Shown here: one piece after another, positions 17,764-26,650 of the stretch
Layout: every line of letters starts with the position of its first letter
Position numbering within the stretch: position 1 is the first letter of the stretch
Notes under the pieces: model-generated
Told to the model about the DNA's origin: nothing
Database searches by the model: none
Seen by the model: only the letters and a program-made list of their open reading frames with translations
Assembly: GCA_022710485.1 (NCBI GenBank)
Contig: JAKLGU010000001.1
Coordinates: 62,001-126,000 of the forward strand
Source of the DNA: Gemmatimonadota bacterium
GTDB lineage: Bacteria > Gemmatimonadota > Gemmatimonadetes > Gemmatimonadales > GWC2-71-9
Reading direction: 5' to 3'
Length of the DNA: 64,000 nt
Translations under genes and position numbers: made by a program

Positions 17764-17896
17764 CCATCGCCGCCGCGCCCAGCATGAGCGCGAACGGCTC
17801 CGTGTCCCCGTCCCGGCAGGCTCCCTCGACGTGAGCCTTGGCCGGCGCGTGAATGGCATCCTTCAACGGTCCAGACCTCTGTCCGACAGGAACCAT
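17764..17896. other. Spacer between the His-rich gene and the efflux operon
   Basis: 133 bp. I see no convincing promoter, terminator or short gene here; only an AGGA ribosome site close to the TolC-family ATG. Confidence 0.4.
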
Positions 17897-19174
17897 ATGC
17901 GTATCGCTCCACGGGTCGGCTTCTGCGCCGTCGCTGTGCTGTGGCTGTTTCCCGGCCTCGGCGCCGCCCAGACACCGGGGCCCGCCCCGGGCCGTTCCCT
18001 CACGCTCGCCGAGGCGCGGGCCCTGGCGCGCCGGCAGAGCCCGGACCTTGAGGCGGCCAGGCAATCCGCGGCGGCGGCCGCTGGCCGCGAACGCCAAGCC
18101 GGGGCGTGGCTCAATCCCACGCTGTCGTACGGCCGCGAACAGGTCTCCGGCGGCGGTCTGACGAACGCGCAGGACATTGTGAGCCTCGAGCAGCCGCTCG
18201 AGCTCGGGGGCCAGCGGGGCGCCAGGCGCGAGAGCGCGTCGTTCGCGCTCGCGGCCGCCGAGGCACGGGTCGCGTTGGCGGAAGCGCAGGTCGATTGGGA
18301 GGTCGCCCGACTGTACGCGACGGCGGTGGCGTCGGAGCGGCGGGCGACCCTGGCCGAGGAGGCGGTGGCCGCCTTCGACCGAGCGGTCCGGACGAGCGAA
18401 GCTCGGCTCGCCGGCGGCGACGTCTCCGGGTACCAGCACCGCCGGCTGGCACTCGAGGCGGCGCGCTATGCGGGCGCGCGGCTGGAGGCGCGCATGGCGC
18501 GCGACACCGCCCTCCAGGGACTCGCCTCGCTGATGGGGTTCAGCGATTCCACCGCGGCGGTTCCGTCGCTGCAGTTGGTGGATACGCTGCTCCCCGACCC
18601 GTTGACGGTGACGCTGGATTCCTTGCTTGCCCTGGCGCTGGCGTGGCGGCCCGAACTGCTAGGCGCCCGCCTGGAGGCGGAGGCCGGCGCCGCGGACGCC
18701 GACCTCGCCGCCGCGGAGCGGGTGCCGACGCCCGTGCTAAGCGGCGGGTACAAGGCCGAAGAGATATCCGGCGTCGGCCGCCTCGAGGGGTATGTCGCGG
18801 GGATCAGCATTCCCCTGCCGCTCTGGGACCGCCGCGCTGGGGCCGTGTCGGCGGCACGGGCGGAAGCCGATCGCCGGGTCAGCGCGACGGCCGCCATCCG
18901 GCGACAGACGGCGCTGCTCGTGCGGGCGACGTTCAACGCGCACCAAGCGCTTGCCGGCGAGCTCGCGCTCCTGGCCCGCCAGTTGGGGCCCGACGCCGAC
19001 ATGGTCCGGGGCGCGGCAGCGGCGGCGTTCGCCGAGGGGGAAATGAGCCTCCTCGAGTGGCTCGACGCGGTGCGCGCCTACCAGGAAGCCGAGTCCACCT
19101 ACGCCATGCTCTGGGCAGAATACATCGCGCGGCGCGCCGCGCTCGAACGCGCCACCGGCGCCTCGCTCTTCTGA
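17897..19174 (+). CDS. TolC-family outer-membrane efflux protein (CusC/CzcC type)
   Basis: 425 residues with a signal peptide (ending GAAQT). Two homologous halves each contain long Ala/Arg/Glu-rich helices and short strand segments, as in TolC-type channels (SLTLAEARALARRQSP; LDSLLALALAWRPELLGARL). No lipobox is present. ATG 17897 is preceded by AGGA and gives the signal peptide directly. It should form the outer-membrane duct for the adaptor and RND pump encoded immediately downstream. Confidence 0.9.
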   Translation: MRIAPRVGFCAVAVLWLFPGLGAAQTPGPAPGRSLTLAEARALARRQSPDLEAARQSAAAAAGRERQAGAWLNPTLSYGREQVSGGGLTNAQDIVSLEQPLELGGQRGARRESASFALAAAEARVALAEAQVDWEVARLYATAVASERRATLAEEAVAAFDRAVRTSEARLAGGDVSGYQHRRLALEAARYAGARLEARMARDTALQGLASLMGFSDSTAAVPSLQLVDTLLPDPLTVTLDSLLALALAWRPELLGARLEAEAGAADADLAAAERVPTPVLSGGYKAEEISGVGRLEGYVAGISIPLPLWDRRAGAVSAARAEADRRVSATAAIRRQTALLVRATFNAHQALAGELALLARQLGPDADMVRGAAAAAFAEGEMSLLEWLDAVRAYQEAESTYAMLWAEYIARRAALERATGASLF

Positions 19175-19182
19175 GGATTCCC

Positions 19183-20688
19183 ATGCGATTCACTCGGCAG
19201 TACTCCAGGCGCGTCACCGCCTCTCTCCTCGGAGTCGCGCTCCTCGGCGGTTGCGGCGGCGACAAGGCGGGAGACTCCGTCGGCGCTCCGGCCGGCGGCG
19301 CCGTCACCCTGTGGACCGACTCGACCGAGCTGTTCATGGAGCACCCCGCGCTGATCGTCGGGGCGTCGGACAAGTTTGCCGTTCACCTCACCGACCTCAC
19401 CGAGTTCGCCCCGCTGAGATCCGGACGGATCACGTTGCGCTTCGATCCCCGTGAGGGCGGCGAGCCGCTCGTCGTCGTCCAGGAGGTGCCTCGCGCCCCG
19501 GGGATCTACGGTCCGGCTCCGACGTTCACGCAGCCGGGGGTCTATGACCTCACCATCACGGTCGAGAGTCCGCAGGCGCACGACGTGATCAGGGTGCCCG
19601 ACCTGCGGGTCTACGGGAAGGCCGAGGACGCCCCGCAAGAGGAGGGCGGGGCGGACGGCGGGATCGGCTTCCTCAAGGAGCAGCAGTGGAAGACGCCCGG
19701 CTTCTCGACAGCGTTCGCGGATTCGGGCCAGGTGACCGAATCGTTCCAGGCGACGGGACAGCTGATCCCCGCCGCGGGACGGATGGCGCGACTTTCGGCA
19801 CCGGTGGCCGGCGTCGTGGAGGCGAGCGGGCTCGAGGGCGCCCCCGCGCCAGGACAGTGGGTCGCCAAGGGCCAGTCGCTGGCCGTGCTCACGCCCGCCC
19901 TGGGCGAGGGGGGGAGCGCGTACGCCCAGGCCCGTGCCGAGCTCCGCGAAGCCGAGGAGGAGCAGGCGCGGGCGGCGCGCTTGTACGCCGTCGAGGCAGT
20001 GCCTCAGCGCCGGGTGCACGAGGCCAACATTCGCCTTGCAGCCGCCCGCGAGGCGCTGGCCGGGTTTGGCGGGAGCGAGCTGGCACGGGAGGACGGGCGC
20101 GTCGTCATCCGGGCGCCGCTGGCGGGCGTCGTGGCCTCGCGCACCCTGACGCCGGGGAGCCGGGTGGATGCCGGGGCCGAGCTCTTCACCGTGGTGGACC
20201 CCAGCGTCCTCTGGCTGGAGGCGAACGTGCCAGCGTCGGAGGCCGCGCGGGTGAGCACCAGGAGCACGGCCAGTTTCCGGGTACCGGGCAGCGACGCGGC
20301 CTGGAAGGCGCGGCGAACCATCTCGGTCGGCGGCGTCATCGACTCCATTTCCCGCACCGTTCCGGTGATCTACGAAGTGGCGAACCCCGACCGCGTGCTC
20401 AAGGTCGGGATGAACGTGCAGGTCGCCATCGAGACCGGGCGAGCGCTGGACGGCGTGCGCATCCCGTCCTCGGCCGTTCTCGACGAGGATGGCAGCCCGA
20501 TCGTGTTCATCCAGTCCGAGGGGGAGACCTTCGAGAAGCGGGCAATCGAGGTCGAGGCGAGCGCCGGAGAGTGGACACTGGTGCGTTCGGGCATCACGGC
20601 CGGCGAGCGCGTCGTCACCGGTGCGGCCTACCAGGTGCGCCTGGCTTCACTCTCCACGAGCGTGCCCGCCGAAGGCCACGCGCACTAG
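19183..20688 (+). CDS. RND efflux periplasmic adaptor, CusB-like lipoprotein
   Basis: 501 residues with a lipoprotein signal (GVALLGGCGG). An N-terminal beta domain of about 120 residues (TLWTDSTELFMEHPAL through RVYGKAEDA) precedes the standard adaptor core. In the core, lipoyl-like halves (APVAGVVEASG and APLAGVVASRTLTPGSRV) flank an alpha-hairpin (QARAELREAEEEQARAARLY), followed by barrel and membrane-proximal domains. The C-terminus ends EGHAH, a possible metal ligand. It links the inner-membrane pump to the TolC-like channel. The start is 8 bp after the previous stop. Confidence 0.9.
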   Translation: MRFTRQYSRRVTASLLGVALLGGCGGDKAGDSVGAPAGGAVTLWTDSTELFMEHPALIVGASDKFAVHLTDLTEFAPLRSGRITLRFDPREGGEPLVVVQEVPRAPGIYGPAPTFTQPGVYDLTITVESPQAHDVIRVPDLRVYGKAEDAPQEEGGADGGIGFLKEQQWKTPGFSTAFADSGQVTESFQATGQLIPAAGRMARLSAPVAGVVEASGLEGAPAPGQWVAKGQSLAVLTPALGEGGSAYAQARAELREAEEEQARAARLYAVEAVPQRRVHEANIRLAAAREALAGFGGSELAREDGRVVIRAPLAGVVASRTLTPGSRVDAGAELFTVVDPSVLWLEANVPASEAARVSTRSTASFRVPGSDAAWKARRTISVGGVIDSISRTVPVIYEVANPDRVLKVGMNVQVAIETGRALDGVRIPSSAVLDEDGSPIVFIQSEGETFEKRAIEVEASAGEWTLVRSGITAGERVVTGAAYQVRLASLSTSVPAEGHAH

Positions 20689-20696
20689 GAGTCCCG

Positions 20697-23600
20697 ATGC
20701 TCAACAACCTCATCGCGTGGTCTCTCCGGAACCGGGTCGTCGTCCTGGCCGCCGCCACGTTGCTGCTGGTGGCGGGGTCCTGGACGGCGTCGCGCATGCC
20801 GGTCGACGTCTTTCCCGACCTGACCGCGCCCACCGTCACCGTGCTCACCGAGGCGCACGGCATGGCGCCGGAGGAAGTCGAGGCGCTCGTCACCTTCCCG
20901 ATCGAGACCGCCGTCAACGGCGCCACCGGGGTCCGGCGTGTGCGGTCTTCCACGGCGCAGGGCATCTCGGTCGTCTGGGTCGAGTTCGACTGGGGCATGG
21001 AGATCTTCCGCGCCCGCCAGATCGTGAGCGAGAAGCTCCAGACCGTGGCCACCGGCCTGCCCGACGGGATCAGCGCGCCGGTGCTGGCCCCGGTCTCGTC
21101 TGTCATGGGCGAGATCATGATGATCGGGCTGACGGGCACCGCGTCGCCCCAGGACCTGCGGACGATGGCCGATTGGACCATCCGTCGCCGGCTCCTGGCG
21201 GTCCCGGGCGTGGCCCAGGTGATCCCGATCGGCGGGGAGGTGAAGCAGTACCAGGTGCTCGTCGACCCCGCGCGCCTGCACGCCACGCGGGTCACCCTGG
21301 AGGAGGTGGTGCGCGCCGCCGCCGGATCGAACGAAAACGCCTCGGGCGGCGTGTACATGGACCGGGGCCAGGAATACGTGATCCGCGGCATCGGCCGGAT
21401 CCAGGGCGCCCGCGATGTGGAGCAGACGGTGGTGGCCGTGCGGGGCGGGGTGCCCGTGCTCATCGGCCAGGTGGCGGACGTCGTGGTCGGAGCGGCGCCG
21501 AAGTACGGCGAGGGATCGGTCAATGCGGAACCGGGGGTGGTGCTCGCCGTCCAGAAGCAGCCCGGCGCGAACACCCTGGAACTCACCCGGCGGATCGAGA
21601 CGGAACTGGCGGACCTCCGGCGATCGCTGCCGGAGGGAATGACCCTCCGCTCCGAGCTGTTCCGCCAGGCCGACTTCATCACGATCGCGATTCACAACGT
21701 GCTGGAGGCGCTCCGCGACGGCGCCATCCTGGTCGTCGTGATCCTCTTCGCCTTTCTCTGGAACCTGCGCACCACGGCCATCTCGATCGTCGCCATCCCG
21801 CTGTCGCTGGTCGTGGCCATCTTCGCGATGAAGCTCCTCGGGATCACGATCAACACGATGTCGCTCGGTGGTATGGCCATCGCCATCGGAGCGCTGGTGG
21901 ATGACGCCATCATCGATGTGGAAAACGTCTTCCGCCGCCTCAGGGAAAACCATCACCGGCCGCCGGAGGCCCGTCGACCGACGCTGCAGGTGGTCTACGA
22001 CGCCTCTCGCGAAATCCGCGCGTCGATCGTCAACGCCACGCTCATTATCATCGTCGTCTTCTTGCCGCTCTTCTTCCTGGGCGGCGTCGAGGGGCGGCTG
22101 TTGCGGCCGCTCGGTTTCGCCTACGTGGTCGCCATCCTCGCTTCACTTCTGGTGGCCGTGACGGTCACGCCCGTGCTGTGCGCCTACCTGTTGCCGCGGG
22201 CCCGGGCCGTGCAGGAAGAACGCGAGAGCCGTCTCGTCCGCTGGCTGAAGGCCCGGTATGCCCGCACGCTCGAGCTGGTGCTGGCACGCCCCCAGGCGGT
22301 GCTGGCCGGCGCGGGCGTCGCGCTCGGCATGGCGATCGCCTGCGTGCCGTTTCTCGGATCATCCTTCCTGCCCGAATTCAACGAGGGCGCCCTGACCGTC
22401 TCGGTCGTGACCGTGCCCGGGACCTCCCTCGCCGAGGCCGACGCGATCGGGAAGCGGGTGGAGCAGATCCTGCTGGCGGCGCCCGGAGTCGAGAGTACCG
22501 ACCGGCGCCAGGGGCGCGCCGAGCTCGATGAACACGCCCAGGGAGTTAACGCCAGCGAAATCGACGTCACGCTGGGGGAGGATGTCGACAAGGACCAGCT
22601 GTTCACGGAGCTCCGGCGGGAGTTCTCGGCGATTCCCGGCACCAACGTGACGATCGGTCAGCCGATCGGGCACCGGATCGACCACATGCTCTCCGGCACC
22701 CGGGCCAACATCGCCGTGAAGATCTTCGGCCCCGACCTGTACGAACTGCGCCAGGTCGGCACCCGGGTGGAAACCGCGATGCGGGGCGTGCCCGGCGTGG
22801 CGGATCTGCAGCTCGAGCAGCAGATGGATGTGCCGCAACTGCAGATCCGGGCCGACCGCGGCGCCATGGCGCGCTACGGCATGACGGTCGGGCAGCTGGC
22901 CAGGGCCATCGATGTGGCCTTCAATGGTGAGGCGGTGTCCCAGGTCCTCGAGGATGGGCGGAGCTACGACCTCGTCGTCCGCTTCCCCGACGCGCTCCGG
23001 GCCAATGCCCAGGCCATCGCTGGCGTCAGCTTCGATACTCCCACCGGCCAGCGGGTGCCGCTGTCCGAGCTGGCGACGGTGCAGGTGACCCGAGGCCCCA
23101 ACACCATCTCGCGCGAAAACGTGCAGCGCAAGATCGTGGTCCAAGCCAACGTCGCCGGGCGAGACCTCGGCGGCACGGTGGCCGACATTCGTCGGGCGGT
23201 CGCCGACGAGGTCCCGATGCCGGCCGGCTACCATGTCGTCTATGGTGGCCAGTTCGAGAGCCAGGGCGAGGCCACCCAGGTGCTCGGCGCCCTCTCGCTG
23301 CTGTCCCTGTCGGCGATCTTCCTGATCCTGTACGCCGAGTTCAGGTCCACTCGAACGGCCATGCTCGTCATGGCGAACCTGCCGCTCGCGCTGATCGGGG
23401 GGGTCGTGGCCGTGCTCCTGACGGGCCGCGTGGTCAGCATCGCGTCGCTGGTGGGGTTCGTGACGCTCTTCGGCATCGCGACCCGCAACGGGATCCTCCT
23501 GGTGGCACACTACCAGCACCTGCTGTCGGAGGGCGTCCAGTTCCGCGAGGCGATCGTTCGGGGGTCGCTGGAACGCCTCTCGCCCATCTTGATGACGGCG

Positions 23601-23810
23601 CTGACTGCGGGCCTCGCCCTGATTCCGCTGGCGCTGGGGGGCGGGGAGCCCGGCAACGAATTGCAGACGCCGATGGCCATCGTGATCCTTGGCGGACTGC
23701 TGTCCGCGACGGCGCTCAACATGGTGGTGCTGCCGGCGCTCTACTGGCTGTGGGGTCCTCGCGAGGCCGTCGTTCCAGAGGGACCGGACCTTGAGGGCAT
23801 TCGGCCGTAG
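20697..23810 (+). CDS. Heavy-metal RND efflux pump, CusA-like (copper/silver type likely)
   Basis: A 1037-residue inner-membrane proton antiporter with the 12-helix RND layout and two large periplasmic loops. In helix 4 the sequence AIGALVDDAIIDVEN keeps the central Asp402 and Glu409. It has Ala at the place of the first acidic residue of CzcA-type zinc/cobalt pumps; as I recall the family, this resembles CusA. Two extra acids (D403, D407) are present. The copper/silver assignment is inference from this motif and from the His-rich neighbour. An AGGAG site lies five bases before the ATG. A terminator follows. Confidence 0.9.
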   Translation: MLNNLIAWSLRNRVVVLAAATLLLVAGSWTASRMPVDVFPDLTAPTVTVLTEAHGMAPEEVEALVTFPIETAVNGATGVRRVRSSTAQGISVVWVEFDWGMEIFRARQIVSEKLQTVATGLPDGISAPVLAPVSSVMGEIMMIGLTGTASPQDLRTMADWTIRRRLLAVPGVAQVIPIGGEVKQYQVLVDPARLHATRVTLEEVVRAAAGSNENASGGVYMDRGQEYVIRGIGRIQGARDVEQTVVAVRGGVPVLIGQVADVVVGAAPKYGEGSVNAEPGVVLAVQKQPGANTLELTRRIETELADLRRSLPEGMTLRSELFRQADFITIAIHNVLEALRDGAILVVVILFAFLWNLRTTAISIVAIPLSLVVAIFAMKLLGITINTMSLGGMAIAIGALVDDAIIDVENVFRRLRENHHRPPEARRPTLQVVYDASREIRASIVNATLIIIVVFLPLFFLGGVEGRLLRPLGFAYVVAILASLLVAVTVTPVLCAYLLPRARAVQEERESRLVRWLKARYARTLELVLARPQAVLAGAGVALGMAIACVPFLGSSFLPEFNEGALTVSVVTVPGTSLAEADAIGKRVEQILLAAPGVESTDRRQGRAELDEHAQGVNASEIDVTLGEDVDKDQLFTELRREFSAIPGTNVTIGQPIGHRIDHMLSGTRANIAVKIFGPDLYELRQVGTRVETAMRGVPGVADLQLEQQMDVPQLQIRADRGAMARYGMTVGQLARAIDVAFNGEAVSQVLEDGRSYDLVVRFPDALRANAQAIAGVSFDTPTGQRVPLSELATVQVTRGPNTISRENVQRKIVVQANVAGRDLGGTVADIRRAVADEVPMPAGYHVVYGGQFESQGEATQVLGALSLLSLSAIFLILYAEFRSTRTAMLVMANLPLALIGGVVAVLLTGRVVSIASLVGFVTLFGIATRNGILLVAHYQHLLSEGVQFREAIVRGSLERLSPILMTALTAGLALIPLALGGGEPGNELQTPMAIVILGGLLSATALNMVVLPALYWLWGPREAVVPEGPDLEGIRP

Positions 23811-23842
23811 GCATTTCGCGTGACCAGCGCGGAAGCTCAGCG

Positions 23843-23868
23843 GGGGCGACCATCCGGTCGCCCCGTTT
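23843..23868 (+). terminator. Terminator of the metal-efflux operon
   Basis: GGGGCGACC (23843-23851), loop ATCC, GGTCGCCCC (23856-23864), then GTTTGCGT. The stem is nine perfect base pairs. The U tract is short, so termination may be partial. Confidence 0.7.
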
Positions 23869-23993
23869 GCGTCCCTGTATGACATTGCGGCGCAACAGGA
23901 TGGAGGGTCTGGGTGGGAGTGGAGTCCCAGGGACCGGGATTTGCGCCTCTTCCCCGGGTCTACCTCACGCGCCACAAGCACCCGGAGGACCAC

Positions 23994-24656
23994 ATGAGGA
24001 CCATCCAATCACGCCGCACCGCGCTCACGCTGCTCGTCGCAGTGCTGGTCGCTGCCCCGCTGGCCGCGCAGGTCTCGTTCACCCCGACCATCGGGGCGTA
24101 TCTCCCGACCGGCAACCTGGCGGACGTCGTCGTGGGCGGCGACGAGCTCGCCGAACTCCAGCAGGACGTCGGCCTCGCCCTCGGCGCGAACCTGGGCATC
24201 GGCCTGAGTTCCCGGTTCGCCATCCAGGTGGCGGGGTCGTACGTCCCCAGCCAGCTGAGCGGCACCGTCACCGGGACCGGGACGTTCACCCAGTCGGACG
24301 CGAACCTCTTCTTCGGAAACGCGAACGTCACCTTCTTCGTGATCAAGCCGACGAGTCCGGTCTGGCTGGCCCTCAACGGCGGCGGCAGCATGGTGAGCCG
24401 CAGCGGCGCGGCGTACGAGGGCGTCTCCGGCACCACCGATTACGGCGGTCTCGTCGGCGCCACGCTCGGCTTCCGCCTCGGCAGCGCCCTCAGCTTCAAC
24501 GTGTCCGCCACGGACTACATCTACGGCGCCCAGTTCGAGAAGGACGGCTATACCACCAACGAAACGACCCAGAACGACATCCTGCTCGGTCTGGGGCTCG
24601 GCATTCCGTTCGGCGGCAAGAAGCCACCGGCCGCAACGCAGGCGATGGCGAACTAG
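23994..24656 (+). CDS. Outer-membrane beta-barrel protein, porin-like
   Basis: 220 residues with a signal peptide (ending PLAAQV) and strongly alternating beta-strands rich in Gly, Ser and aromatic residues (SFTPTIGAYLPTGNL; FAIQVAGSYVP; LGLGLGIPFGG). This resembles the small OmpA-barrel/OmpW-like group without a precise family call. GGAGG five bases upstream supports ATG 23994. The coding sequence is preceded by about 115 bp of untranslated sequence after the terminator. It converges on the minus-strand operon with an 18-bp gap. Confidence 0.75.
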   Translation: MRTIQSRRTALTLLVAVLVAAPLAAQVSFTPTIGAYLPTGNLADVVVGGDELAELQQDVGLALGANLGIGLSSRFAIQVAGSYVPSQLSGTVTGTGTFTQSDANLFFGNANVTFFVIKPTSPVWLALNGGGSMVSRSGAAYEGVSGTTDYGGLVGATLGFRLGSALSFNVSATDYIYGAQFEKDGYTTNETTQNDILLGLGLGIPFGGKKPPAATQAMAN

Positions 24657-24674
24657 CGGGCCTTCCCGCGCGCG

Positions 24675-25478
24675 CTAGCCCAGCGGCAGCTCCGCCGTCT
24701 CGGAGAGGGAGAGCGCGAAGGGGCCCGTCGGGTCGCCCTGCCGCGCCACGTGGAGCGTGCCCGTGAACCCCGCCGCTGCGAGCGCGGGGGCGACTGCGTC
24801 GCGGGCGTGCGCCTCGGTATTGCACCGCTCGCTCAAGTGGGCCAGCACCACCACGGCGAGCTCAGCGTGGACCAGCTCGGCGAGCAGCTCGGCCGCCACC
24901 CGGTTGGACAGGTGCCCGCCGGCGCCCGCGATCCGCTGCTGCACCACCGGCGGGTAGCCGCTGGTGCGGAGCAGCACATCGTCGTGGTTGGCCTCGAGGA
25001 CCAGCGCGGTGCGGCTGCGGAGGAGATACCTGACCGCCGCGGTCGGGCGGCCGAGGTCGTAGGCCACGCCGACGCTGGCCCGAGCGGTGGTGACGGCCAG
25101 CGCCACCGGTTCCGCCGCATCGTGGCTGATTTCGGCGGACTCGATCCGGAAGGGACCGGCCTCGACGACGGTCGTCATCGTGAGGGGCCGGTGCTCCGCG
25201 CCCCCGAGCCGGGGGCGCAGTCGTTCCCACGTGCCGCGGCTGCAGTAGACGGGGACGCCCAGCTCGCGGGCGAGCAGCGCCACGCCGGCGGTGTGGTCGC
25301 CGTGCTCGTGGGTCAGGGCGATGCCCGCGACGCGGTCGAGCGAGACCGCCGCCGCCGCCGCGCGCCGGCGGATTTCCCTGGCGCTGAAGCCGACATCCAC
25401 CAGCAGCGTCTCGCCGCCGTGCTCGATGGCGAGGGCGTTCCCCTTGGAGCCCGAGCCGAGGACGACGAGGCGGGTCAC
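24675..25478 (-). CDS. Metallo-beta-lactamase-fold hydrolase (YycJ/WalJ-like)
   Basis: 267 residues, GTG start in a GTGA overlap with the upstream gene. The N-terminus VVLGSGSKGNALAIE and the metal motif THEHGDH match the YycJ/WalJ group of metallo-beta-lactamase-fold hydrolases, some of which are exonucleases. Later ligands appear as ISHDA, LVLEANHDD and VLAHLSERCN. It is the last gene of a four-gene minus-strand operon whose other members include two nucleotidyltransferase-like enzymes and a roadblock protein. The substrate is unknown. Confidence 0.85.
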   Translation of the reverse strand: MTRLVVLGSGSKGNALAIEHGGETLLVDVGFSAREIRRRAAAAAVSLDRVAGIALTHEHGDHTAGVALLARELGVPVYCSRGTWERLRPRLGGAEHRPLTMTTVVEAGPFRIESAEISHDAAEPVALAVTTARASVGVAYDLGRPTAAVRYLLRSRTALVLEANHDDVLLRTSGYPPVVQQRIAGAGGHLSNRVAAELLAELVHAELAVVVLAHLSERCNTEAHARDAVAPALAAAGFTGTLHVARQGDPTGPFALSLSETAELPLG

Positions 25479-26650
25479 GAACCGGCGAGGCGGCGGTACG
25501 TGGCGGTCAGTCCCGCGGCGCGCTCGCTGGTCAGCTCGACCTGCCGCCGGGGGAGGACGCGGCCGGCGGTGGTCAGGAATCCCTCCTCCGTCAGGCGGAC
25601 GTCCCCGCGAATGCCCCAGGCGAACGGGGGGACCCACTTCGGCGCGTCGCCGCCGAAGAGGTTGGCGCCCGCCCCGATGATGGTACCCGTGCCGAGCATC
25701 GAGCCGATGGCGGTCTTGGCGTGGTCGGCGATGAGGCTGCCGAGGAACTGGCGGCCGGTCTCGATGCGCTCGCCCCCCACGTCGAGCCGGACGTCGCCGT
25801 AGGTGTTCTTCAGGTTCGAGGTCGTGGTCCCGGCGCCGAGATTGACCCAGGCCCCCAGCACGCTGTGCCCGACGAAGCCGTCGTGCGCCTTGTTCGCGTA
25901 TCCGAGGAAGACGCAGGCGGTGACCTCGCCGCGCACCCGGCATTGCGGGCCCAGCACCGATCCGCGCAGGTCCCCGCCGAGCACGATGGACTGCGGGCCG
26001 ACGTAGAGCGGGCCCTCGAGCCGGGCCCCGCTCCGGACCTGCGCCCCCTCGTCCACCACGATCGCCCCGCCGCGGGTGTCGAACACGACGCCCGGTTCGA
26101 TGAACGCCCCGAGGATCACCACCTCGGACGGTTCGCCGATGACGATGGATCCGCCCGGGATCTCGTCGCCGCCCGCCGCGAGGTAGTCGGCGCAGTCCGC
26201 CGGCAGGAGGTGCTCAAGCGCGGTGAGCAGGTCGTACGCGCCGTGGAGCACCAGCCCGTCCACCTCCTGGGCGTCGCCCTCGTCGTGCGGCCCCTCCCAG
26301 CATTCCCCCTCGTCCACGACCCAGGCGACGGTGGCGCCCTCGTGGGTCAGACGGCGCACTCCCGGGTCGAGTTCGAGCGGCTCGCCCGACGGGGCGAACC
26401 AGCTCGCGGCGACGATGCAGGGCCCGGCGACCGGCGCGATGGCCTGCACGGGCGGCTCGGCGCCCTCGAAGAAACCGAGGCAGTGATCACCGAGGGTGGC
26501 GGTCGTCTCCGCGTCGAGGATCCCTTCCCACCGCTCCCGGATGCGCCAGATCCCGGCGCGCAACTCCGCCACCGGGCGGACGCCGGCGAACGGTGCCCAG
26601 GCCGCGCCCGGATGCATCGGCTCGAGGAGATACAGCGCCCGGTCAGACAT
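25475..26650 (-). CDS. GlmU-like putative sugar nucleotidyltransferase with left-handed beta-helix
   Basis: 391 residues. The N-terminal part (about 1-170) corresponds to the degenerate nucleotidyltransferase region of the GlmU-like putative sugar nucleotidyl transferase group. It opens with YLLEPMHPGAAWAPFAGVRP and lacks the classical GGxGTR loop. The C-terminal half is a hexapeptide-repeat beta-helix (SIVIGEPSEVVILGAFIEP; LGAGTTTSNLKNTYGDVRL; TGTIIGAGANLFGG). The NLKNTYG segment is like the acetyltransferase end of GlmU. It probably binds a sugar nucleotide, but activity is unproven. ATG start 5 bp upstream of the manC stop position, so the frames overlap. Confidence 0.8.
   Translation of the reverse strand: MSDRALYLLEPMHPGAAWAPFAGVRPVAELRAGIWRIRERWEGILDAETTATLGDHCLGFFEGAEPPVQAIAPVAGPCIVAASWFAPSGEPLELDPGVRRLTHEGATVAWVVDEGECWEGPHDEGDAQEVDGLVLHGAYDLLTALEHLLPADCADYLAAGGDEIPGGSIVIGEPSEVVILGAFIEPGVVFDTRGGAIVVDEGAQVRSGARLEGPLYVGPQSIVLGGDLRGSVLGPQCRVRGEVTACVFLGYANKAHDGFVGHSVLGAWVNLGAGTTTSNLKNTYGDVRLDVGGERIETGRQFLGSLIADHAKTAIGSMLGTGTIIGAGANLFGGDAPKWVPPFAWGIRGDVRLTEEGFLTTAGRVLPRRQVELTSERAAGLTATYRRLAGS

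Noticed and set aside
24656..24675. GCGGGCCTTCCCGC hairpin between convergent genes as terminator
   Set aside because: Only five pairs and no U tract in either direction.
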